From NCBI GenBank assembly GCA_049975345.1, contig JBNGDP010000068.1:1-19684 (forward strand): 19,684 bases of DNA, given 5' to 3'. Below are positions 7,885 to 14,144 of this stretch, piece after piece. A program made the translations under genes and the position numbers. Within the stretch, counting starts at the first letter, position 1, and each line of letters begins with the position of its first letter. Source of the DNA: Oceanipulchritudo sp049975345 (GTDB lineage: Bacteria; Verrucomicrobiota; Verrucomicrobiia; Opitutales; Oceanipulchritudinaceae). The notes beneath the pieces were generated by a model that saw only the letters and a program-made list of their open reading frames with translations, did no database searches and had not been told where the DNA came from.

Positions 7885-7913
7885 TTGCGAACCGTCGCTG
7901 CACCCTGTACGAT
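7885..7913 (+). promoter_or_regulatory. Candidate promoter giving a leaderless dodecin mRNA
   Basis: TTGCGA (7885-7890) and TACGAT (7908-7913) are exactly 17 bases apart, each with four of six consensus matches. Only six bases separate the -10 box from the dodecin ATG at 7920, so transcription would begin at or next to the start codon. No Shine-Dalgarno sequence precedes the ATG, which fits a leaderless transcript. Confidence 0.4.
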
Positions 7914-7919
7914 CCAACC

Positions 7920-8129
7920 ATGGAAGATCACATCTACAAGACCATTGAAATAACGGGAACCTCGCACGATTCGGTGGAGGATGCCGTGAACCGGGCCATC
8001 GGGAAAGCGGGCAAGACCATCCAGAACCTCCGCTGGTTCACCATCAAGGAAGTGCGGGGAGCGATCGAAAAGAACCAGGTGGCGCAATGGCAGGTCACCG
8101 TCAAGGCCAGCTTCACGATCAAGGATTGA
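7920..8129 (+). CDS. Dodecin family flavin-binding protein
   Basis: The 69-residue protein matches the length and pattern of dodecins, small proteins that form hollow 12-mers and store or buffer riboflavin, FMN or FAD in the cytosol. It opens HIYKTIEITGTSHDSVEDAV, has Trp39 in LRWFTIKEVRG, the position of the tryptophan that stacks on the flavin, and Gln57 in QWQVTVKASF, near the conserved flavin-contacting glutamine. The longer reading frame upstream lacks family similarity, so the ATG at 7920 is the start. The gene is divergent from the large secreted protein and ends four bases from the stop codon of convergent cfa. No ribosome binding site is visible. The family call is strong. Confidence 0.92.
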   Translation: MEDHIYKTIEITGTSHDSVEDAVNRAIGKAGKTIQNLRWFTIKEVRGAIEKNQVAQWQVTVKASFTIKD

Positions 8130-8137
8130 GCGCTCAA
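8126..8137. repeat. 12-bp palindrome holding both stop codons of a convergent gene pair
   Basis: TTGAGCGCTCAA is a perfect palindrome. The dodecin stop TGA is 8127-8129 on the plus strand and the cfa stop TGA is 8134-8136 on the minus strand, so both stops are arranged symmetrically about its centre. It could be a remnant of a short bidirectional hairpin but has no T-tract. Confidence 0.7.
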
Positions 8138-9252
8138 GCAGGCCGGTCATAACCGCCGGTCAATCCGTTTGGTGACAGGACCCATTGCCAGAGCTGCTGG
8201 TCGCGGGCCCGGAAGGCACCCGCGCAGCTGAGGAGGTAGAAGCGCCACATGCGGTGGAAGCGGCGGGTGTACTGGGGGCGCGATCCCTCCAGGGTGGGCC
8301 AGGCCTTCTCGAAGTTGCCATACCATGCCATGAGGGTAAGGGCGTAGTCCGGTCCGAAGTTGTGCAGGTCCTCCACCACGAACCGCCGTTCCACGGCCCG
8401 CCCGATCTGCTGGACGGAGGGAATGGATCCGTTGGGGAAAATATGTTTGGTGTACCAGGACCGGACGGGCAGGCCGGTCTCGTTGGACCCGATGGTGTGC
8501 AGCAGAAAAAGCCCCTCCGGATGCAGGGAACGGCGGGCCACTTCCATGAAAGTGCGGTAATTTTTCGGTCCAACATGTTCGAACATGCCAATGGAGACAA
8601 TGCGGTCGTAGACACCCTTGTGGTTCCGGTAATCCTGCAAATGGACTTCAACCGGCAGGTCCCTGAGATGTTCCCGGGCATGCTTCACCTGTTCGCGGGA
8701 GACGGTGAGACCGACAACGGTGGTCCCGTACTTTTCAGCGGCGTACTTGCAGAAACTGCCCCACCCGCAACCGATATCCAGAACCCGCATTCCCTCCTTC
8801 AAACCCAGCTTCCGGCAAACCAGGTCCAGTTTGGCCCGCTGCGCCTCCTCCAGTGACCGGGCCCCGCCGCGCCAGTATGCGCAGGAGTACACCATGTCCT
8901 CGCCCAGCATGGCCCGGTAGAGGTCGTTGCCGATGTCATAATGTCGTTCCCCCACCTGAAAGGCGCGCCGCAGGGACTGCAGGTTCCAGAAGAGTCCGCG
9001 GAAGACGCCGGGGAGGACGACTCTCCATGGCTGCCGTTCCCGGACGGTAACCACCCGGAGCAGGCGACTGACCAACTCGTCGATGGCCCTGCAATCCCAC
9101 CAGCCATCCATATAGGCGTCCCCGAGGCCGATATTGCCATGCAGGAGGATCCGCCGCCACAGGCGGTTGTCGTTCACCCGCAGATCCCATGGGCGGTCGC
9201 CATTGATCCGCACATCGGCCCGCTCGAGGATCTGTTCGATGGATCGTCTCAT
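8134..9252 (-). CDS. cfa: Cyclopropane-fatty-acyl-phospholipid synthase
   Basis: The enzyme adds a methylene group from S-adenosylmethionine to cis-unsaturated acyl chains of membrane phospholipids. At 372 residues it is close to the E. coli enzyme (382). The SAM-binding motif VLDIGCGWGSF is at 157-167. The expected active-site residues line up: Cys124 in YSCAYW, Glu225 in GMFEHVG, His252 in LHTIG and Tyr311 in AWYGNF. It works at the cytoplasmic face of the inner membrane. AGGGAG seven bases before the ATG supports this start. The gene lies downstream of the CBS-protein gene on the same strand, separated by a 96-base spacer with two hairpins that could limit read-through. Its end is four bases from dodecin. 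High confidence. Confidence 0.95.
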   Translation of the reverse strand: MRRSIEQILERADVRINGDRPWDLRVNDNRLWRRILLHGNIGLGDAYMDGWWDCRAIDELVSRLLRVVTVRERQPWRVVLPGVFRGLFWNLQSLRRAFQVGERHYDIGNDLYRAMLGEDMVYSCAYWRGGARSLEEAQRAKLDLVCRKLGLKEGMRVLDIGCGWGSFCKYAAEKYGTTVVGLTVSREQVKHAREHLRDLPVEVHLQDYRNHKGVYDRIVSIGMFEHVGPKNYRTFMEVARRSLHPEGLFLLHTIGSNETGLPVRSWYTKHIFPNGSIPSVQQIGRAVERRFVVEDLHNFGPDYALTLMAWYGNFEKAWPTLEGSRPQYTRRFHRMWRFYLLSCAGAFRARDQQLWQWVLSPNGLTGGYDRPA

Positions 9253-9259
9253 GAGTCAA

Positions 9260-9265
9260 CTCCCT
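9260..9265 (-). promoter_or_regulatory. Ribosome binding site of cfa
   Basis: AGGGAG on the minus strand lies seven bases before the cfa ATG at 9252 and supports that start. Confidence 0.7.
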
Positions 9266-9272
9266 GCATCAT

Positions 9273-9342
9273 CGCGGGCAGGGATGCCCGCGCCACCTAG
9301 GAAGCCCGCCTGGACCCAGTGTTACAGGCATCGCTGCCTGTA
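9273..9342. repeat. Twin-hairpin REP-like element between the CBS-protein gene and cfa
   Basis: Two perfect inverted repeats of the same design sit 30 bases apart: 9273-9292 (arms CGCGGGCA and TGCCCGCG, loop GGGA) and 9323-9342 (arms TACAGGCA and TGCCTGTA, loop TCGC). Each has an 8-bp stem, a 4-base loop and a GGCA-N4-TGCC core. Neither has a following T-tract, so they do not look like standard terminators. The paired layout resembles REP/BIME elements moved by RAYT transposases; no RAYT gene is in the window. The first hairpin on the transcript begins only six bases after the stop of the CBS-protein gene. Confidence 0.7.
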
Positions 9343-9348
9343 CCCCGT

Positions 9349-9786
9349 TTACAATCCGCTGCTGTAGCGCTCCAGATGCTCGATGCTGGCCTGCTGCTGG
9401 GCGATGATGTGCTTCACCACGTCCCCGATACTGACGAGACCAAGCAGCTTCTCGTCCTCCATCACGGCGACATAACGGAAATGCCGGTCGGTCATCAGGC
9501 GCATGCACTCGTCGATGGAGGCTTCCGGACTGACCTTGGGAAAATCCCGGTTCATGGTGTCGAAAACGGGGGTGTGCCGGGAGGCTTTCCCATGGAGAAC
9601 GATTTTGCGCGCATATTCCCGTTCCGTCAGGACGCCGAGAAGTTTCCCCTCCTCCATGACAGCCACCGCACCCACATCCTTGGCCGCCATCAACTGGAGA
9701 GCCTCATAGGTGGATTGATCCGGGGTGACGGAGTAGATTTCCTTGATATTTTTCGAGGAAAGAAGAGTTTTTGCTGTGATCGTCAT
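9349..9786 (-). CDS. Tandem CBS-domain protein
   Basis: From the ATG at 9786 the product is 145 residues and consists of a single CBS pair (about 17-62 and 82-130), a module that binds adenosine nucleotides and senses energy state. Typical CBS endings are visible: LLGVLTEREYARKIVL (49-64) and LLGLVSIGDVVKHII (114-128). The short YSSG tail is common in stand-alone proteins of this type. It is probably cytosolic, with an unknown partner. A TTG at 9825 would add 13 residues, but that TTG falls inside a perfect -35 hexamer, so the ATG is preferred. No Shine-Dalgarno is present. It lies upstream of cfa on the same strand with a hairpin spacer between, so partial co-transcription is possible. Confidence 0.9.
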   Translation of the reverse strand: MTITAKTLLSSKNIKEIYSVTPDQSTYEALQLMAAKDVGAVAVMEEGKLLGVLTEREYARKIVLHGKASRHTPVFDTMNRDFPKVSPEASIDECMRLMTDRHFRYVAVMEDEKLLGLVSIGDVVKHIIAQQQASIEHLERYSSGL

Positions 9787-9796
9787 TGGGCAATCG

Positions 9797-9825
9797 ATTT
9801 TTGGGAAGCAAACGCGGATTGTCAA
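9797..9825 (-). promoter_or_regulatory. Candidate promoter of the CBS-protein gene, near-leaderless
   Basis: On the minus strand a perfect TTGACA (9825-9820) is followed after 17 bases by AAAAAT (9802-9797). The ATG is only 10 bases past the -10 box, so the leader would be about four bases. The lack of a ribosome binding site agrees with this. Confidence 0.45.
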
Positions 9826-9846
9826 CAGACTAGTTGGGCAGCGGCC

Positions 9847-12800
9847 CTACTCAAATTCGGGAACCCAGGTAAAGAAGCGCTTGTCCAGGTTCTGGAGCAG
9901 CAGCAGCACTTTGTAGCGCTGCCGCAACTGCCCGTCCGACGGATCGGTATAGAGTTCACGGGTGGTGGCATAGGGTACCCAGTTGAGCAGGTCCGCACTG
10001 GAATACGCGGAAAAGAGCAGGTTGTCGGCCACCGGATTGGCCGGAAGGTCGAGGATCAGGTGCCCGTTTTCATAGCCAACCGGGGAACCATTGCTTCCGG
10101 AGTCGGGTTTGATCGGATCCCACCCGCAGGCGAATTCCCAGATATTGGCCCAGCCGTCCCCGTCGGGGTCCTGGTCCGGTTCCCAGAGGGCCAGGTTGGC
10201 GGGATCGGCCAGAAGGGATGGATCGACGGCATCCACCAGCCAGGGACCGTAGGGGTTGTCCGCCTGGCGCGGCCGCAGCCAGAGGGTGAAGTTGTCGACC
10301 TCGTTGACGTACCAGGCATACTCCTTGAAGAAATAGAAGCCGAAAGCATCGGCATCCCCCTCAGGCAGCCGGTCCACGGAAGTCGCGTCCTTGATGGTAA
10401 AGAACAGGGACGGTTCGAACAGGTACCATCCGGTACGGCTGAGGGGAATTTCATAATACTTCCAGTAGGAAGTCCTCCAACTCACCAGGCGCAGATCCCA
10501 GCCGATATACCACTGCCCGTTGATCCGCACGGCCGGGGACACCTTGACGTTTTCGGGACTGCTGTCCTTGCCGTAAAAGGAAATGCGGGCCAGTTCCCAG
10601 CTGGTCCGGTCGATCGTGAATTCATCGGTCCAGAGCATCCACTCGCCCGGGGTGACATTCAGCGCCGGCATCTGGTTCATCCACATGTGTCCGCCGGCGT
10701 TCGGCTCGTCGAATTCCAGCCCGCTCGGGTTGGCGGCCACTTTTTCAAAATAGGGTGCGTTCCCGTATTGGTCCCAGCTGAGGCTGCGGTGCGCGTTGCC
10801 GTCGTATTTGATGGAGGGAACCGGTTCCCCGTCATAGCGCATCAGATTCCAGCCGACCTCCCAGGGTCCCATCTCGCCGAAGGAACCGTCGGGCCGTGAG
10901 AAATTCTCGCGGTAGGCGACCACGGCCGGCTCGGTGGAAGCGATCGGCAGGACCGTCACCCGCAGGGCGTCGGAGGAAAACTCCCCTTCGGAGTCCCAGA
11001 CGGTCAGGGTCAGGTTATGGGTCCCCAACGGGAGGGCCATGGCCATGGAGGCCTCGGGTCCGTCATACAGGACCTTTGCCGGGTTGCCCGTCGACCACTG
11101 GTAGCGCACGAGGGTCTTGTCCGGGGAAAAGGAATTCGCGCCGGAGAGCTGCACGATGCCGAACCACTGGTTGGCGGCGTCAATGGACTGGTCGGGGCCG
11201 GCCTTGACGACGGGCTTGGACCTGCCGACCGCCACGGACAGGCGCGTTGTATCGACCGAGTAATTACCGTGTGGATCGATCGCGACCAGCTCGATGTTGT
11301 AGTTCCCCTCCGCGATCCGCGCGTGGGCAATGGGGCTTTTGGTGACAAGCAGCCACTCCCCGTCGAGGCGCCAGGCATAGAGCAGCGGGTCGCCTTCGGG
11401 ATCGACGGTTCCGGTGGCGTCGAGGCGCACGGGGGCCATTCCCTCCACAAGGACGCTGGAAAAGAGGTCCGGCCCCGCCTCGGCGACGGGGGACACGTTC
11501 TCCTGCACGGTCAGGCGCAGCCAGTCGAGTTCCATCTGGCCGCTGTCGGCGCCGTTTTCATCCCGTCCGTTCCAGAAGACCCGCAGCCCCTCGAACTCGG
11601 GGAAATAGAAATAATAGGGGGCCTCGCTGGTTTCCGGGAGGGGCATGACCGCCTTCAACTCCTCATCGCTGAGGATGCCGTCGTCATTGTCATCCCGCCA
11701 GAGTTCCTGGCGGTCGGGAAGGATCCGGTAACGGAAACTCGTGAAGGAGTCGACCGCCATGCCCTCCCGGGTCCGCACCCAGCTGTTTTCCGGGAAGTCA
11801 TCCCCGGCTCCCGGGGCGACCTGCCCTGCTCCGGAAATGAATCCGGGCAGCCACCAGCTTGCAGTCGCCTCGTATTCGCCCTCGTAATCGGCACCTCCCC
11901 CGTACTGGAGGAAGGTCGATCCGGCCCGCGTGGTGCCGTTGCGGAGGCGGACATGATAGGCGGGCCGTCCCCACCAGGTATCGGAGAAGTCATTGTATCT
12001 GGATCCCGGGCTGCCCTCCGGTGTGAGATCGAGCCCGCCTGGGGGATAGGCATGGTTGAAGGCGAAAATGACCCGCCCTCCCTCGCCGGATCCGGTCGTC
12101 GTGACCGGCCAGCGCAGCCGGAAATCCAGCGTGACCTCGCTCCCGGCATGGTTGGTCGGCCGCGGAAACAGGTGATCCAGGGCCGTGAAGGTTTTGAGAC
12201 CGTTGGAGGTATTGTAGGCGGTGTAGCTGGTGGTATCCCGTTCCCCCGATCGGATCAGGCGCACCACCCCGTCGGTCCACTCAAAAGCGGTCCCGTTGGC
12301 CAATGGCAAACCCCAGCGCGGCACCGTGGACAGGTCCTGCCATTGGGCATCGGGGGCCTCGAAGGTGTCCTCCAGCCAGATTTCCCCCGGCAGGTCGGGA
12401 GCCGGCCTGGTGACAAGCACCACCAGGGCCTCGCCGGACTGGAAAATCCGCAGGCCGAGTCCGGTGCGGTCCTCCACTTCGAATCCATTCTGGAGAACCC
12501 CGGCCTCACAGATCCGCCAACTGGTCCGGTTGGGCGGCCGATAGCCGGGGGCGCGGGATATGACCAGGGTTCCTTCAAGGGCCGCGGTCCCGCTGACACT
12601 GAGGAAGGTTTGCGGCGAATCCTCGTTCAGGCAGATCTCCGTCCGGCTGCCGGGGCCCAGCTGCAGATCCGTTCCCACCTCCAGGGAGCCGTCCAGCAAA
12701 AGGCTCCCGCTGGCCGAAAGGGCCTTGAGCGTGCCACTCGTCGACCACTCCAGCCGGCCACCTTCCTCCACCTGCAGGTCCAGCTGCGCCCCGGTCAAGC

Positions 12801-13950
12801 CCCCGCCCAGACTGCTGCCGGAAGCGGGATCGCTGAGCATGCGGAGGATTCCTTCCCGCACCTTCATGGAGGCCCCGGAAGCATAGGACTGTTCCCCCGC
12901 GAGGGTAAGCGCCCCCGGGCCGGATTTAATGATCGTAACCGGCCTGAGCACACTCCACCCATTCCAGGCGGTGTAATCGGAGGAAAACTCCGTAACCCCG
13001 AGATGCATCAGGTTGGATTCGGCAATCACCTCCATATCCCGGTGAATCCAGACCGCACCGGGATAGACCTGGTCCTCTCCACGGACGATCCAGCGGCTTC
13101 CGTCGCGATTCTCGAAAACGAGATGTCCGTTGGTCTGGGCTGTGCCATCCCCCCGCGGCCGGTAGCCGAGAGGCAGGTTCGCCGTGTTGTGGGTGATGAA
13201 CGTTCCCGCCCCGATGCGCATGGAGCCAATGCCCAGTTCGACGGTCCCCTGTTCCGTCCGTTCCGCAACAAAGTCCCCCGCCAGTTCCAGCGTGCCGGAT
13301 CCATCACCGGTCACCCATAATTGCAGGGTGTAAAAGCCTTCCTCCTTGATGAAACGCATGTCCGCGCCGCCCGTGAGCACGAAATGCCCCCCCTCGTTCA
13401 GGTTCAGCCAGGAATAAATGGATCCCCGGTTGCTGTACCATTTGCCGGCGAACTCGACCGTGCCATCGGCTCCCCTCACGCCGATGACCGGGGAGCCGCC
13501 CAGGATCGAGGCAAGGTCCCCCTCAAGGCGGACCGTTCCGGCCGGCCTGAATTCCAGACCGGTTGCATCGAGGACGGACCCATCGGGATAGTCATCGGCA
13601 CCGGCCCCAATGTGGCCGGCAAACCCGATGAACGGGGAGCCCAGCATGTCTTCAACAACCAGGCGGGACCCGCCGGCGTTATCCAACTGCAGGCTGTACC
13701 CGGACCCGGTGAAGGCAACCGGCCCGGCCCGGAAATCCCCGGCAAGATCCACCGATCCCCCCGGCTCAGGGAAAACCAGCGGCGAATCCGGAGCGAAGGA
13801 TACCAGGGAAGTGCCATCCCACCAGACCGGCGAACCCGCATCCCAGACGCCATCCCCTCCGGATTCTCCTCCGGGAGACCAGGTGAGGGTTTGCGCGGTC
13901 AGGATAACGGGAATCCCTAGCAGAAGACAGCAGAAGTTTTTCTTAACCAT
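9847..13950 (-). CDS. Giant secreted adhesin-like protein with autotransporter-type beta repeats and two PKD domains
   Basis: The ATG at 13950 gives 1367 residues; an ATG at 13962 adds four. A signal peptide (MVKKNFCCLLLGIPVILTA) precedes a beta-strand-rich region to about residue 515 that includes an autotransporter-associated repeat (KSGPGALTLAGEQSY near 345). A lectin/LamG-like segment follows (about 520-815), then two PKD-like Ig domains (about 817-1003, with SPVAEAGPDL and KPVVKAGPDQSI), a second lectin-like segment (about 1010-1250), a Ca-binding-like hinge (DPDGDGWANIWEFACGWDP near 1260-1280) and the C-terminal module shared with other proteins here (SAYSSADLLNWVPYA). There is no autotransporter barrel and no PEP-CTERM. 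It is probably displayed on the surface or released; carbohydrate or surface adhesion is inferred. No clear ribosome binding site was found. It is divergent from the symporter gene. Confidence 0.82.
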   Translation of the reverse strand: MVKKNFCCLLLGIPVILTAQTLTWSPGGESGGDGVWDAGSPVWWDGTSLVSFAPDSPLVFPEPGGSVDLAGDFRAGPVAFTGSGYSLQLDNAGGSRLVVEDMLGSPFIGFAGHIGAGADDYPDGSVLDATGLEFRPAGTVRLEGDLASILGGSPVIGVRGADGTVEFAGKWYSNRGSIYSWLNLNEGGHFVLTGGADMRFIKEEGFYTLQLWVTGDGSGTLELAGDFVAERTEQGTVELGIGSMRIGAGTFITHNTANLPLGYRPRGDGTAQTNGHLVFENRDGSRWIVRGEDQVYPGAVWIHRDMEVIAESNLMHLGVTEFSSDYTAWNGWSVLRPVTIIKSGPGALTLAGEQSYASGASMKVREGILRMLSDPASGSSLGGGLTGAQLDLQVEEGGRLEWSTSGTLKALSASGSLLLDGSLEVGTDLQLGPGSRTEICLNEDSPQTFLSVSGTAALEGTLVISRAPGYRPPNRTSWRICEAGVLQNGFEVEDRTGLGLRIFQSGEALVVLVTRPAPDLPGEIWLEDTFEAPDAQWQDLSTVPRWGLPLANGTAFEWTDGVVRLIRSGERDTTSYTAYNTSNGLKTFTALDHLFPRPTNHAGSEVTLDFRLRWPVTTTGSGEGGRVIFAFNHAYPPGGLDLTPEGSPGSRYNDFSDTWWGRPAYHVRLRNGTTRAGSTFLQYGGGADYEGEYEATASWWLPGFISGAGQVAPGAGDDFPENSWVRTREGMAVDSFTSFRYRILPDRQELWRDDNDDGILSDEELKAVMPLPETSEAPYYFYFPEFEGLRVFWNGRDENGADSGQMELDWLRLTVQENVSPVAEAGPDLFSSVLVEGMAPVRLDATGTVDPEGDPLLYAWRLDGEWLLVTKSPIAHARIAEGNYNIELVAIDPHGNYSVDTTRLSVAVGRSKPVVKAGPDQSIDAANQWFGIVQLSGANSFSPDKTLVRYQWSTGNPAKVLYDGPEASMAMALPLGTHNLTLTVWDSEGEFSSDALRVTVLPIASTEPAVVAYRENFSRPDGSFGEMGPWEVGWNLMRYDGEPVPSIKYDGNAHRSLSWDQYGNAPYFEKVAANPSGLEFDEPNAGGHMWMNQMPALNVTPGEWMLWTDEFTIDRTSWELARISFYGKDSSPENVKVSPAVRINGQWYIGWDLRLVSWRTSYWKYYEIPLSRTGWYLFEPSLFFTIKDATSVDRLPEGDADAFGFYFFKEYAWYVNEVDNFTLWLRPRQADNPYGPWLVDAVDPSLLADPANLALWEPDQDPDGDGWANIWEFACGWDPIKPDSGSNGSPVGYENGHLILDLPANPVADNLLFSAYSSADLLNWVPYATTRELYTDPSDGQLRQRYKVLLLLQNLDKRFFTWVPEFE

Positions 13951-14073
13951 GTGGGGTACCATGCAATGTCTGTAAGGCGGCAGATCAAATAGTTCATCCT
14001 ATCTTGCCCGAAATGAATTCACGAGACAGCCTTTTGCCAACAAAGGGAAATTTTGCGCCACTGGCACGGGCAG

Positions 14074-14104
14074 TTCTCAATTTCGTAAGCATCTGCCGTA
14101 TAAT
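14074..14104 (+). promoter_or_regulatory. Candidate promoter of the kelch-symporter gene
   Basis: A perfect TATAAT lies at 14099-14104. The best upstream partner is TTCTCA at 14074-14079, with a rather long 19-base spacer. Transcription from here would start near 14111, which excludes start codons further upstream and supports the ATG at 14127 or 14145. No equally good promoter was found for the divergent gene in this 163-base intergenic region. Confidence 0.4.
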
Positions 14105-14144
14105 TGCTTGCGCAAACCGAACACAGATGCTCCATTCGTTTCAG

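Noticed and set aside
11017..13320. 767-codon plus-strand open frame opposite the giant adhesin-like gene (and a similar one at 9319-10899)
   Set aside because: The minus-strand frame has a signal peptide, PKD domains and the shared tail; the plus-strand frames have none and biased composition.
9847..13950. Classical type V autotransporter
   Set aside because: Autotransporter-associated beta repeats are present, but there is no C-terminal membrane barrel; the end is the shared soluble module.
13963..14126. Upstream in-frame ATGs at 14004 and 14013 as start of the symporter
   Set aside because: A perfect TATAAT at 14099-14104 and a signal peptide beginning at 14145 argue for the later start; the extra N-terminal residues would bury the signal peptide.
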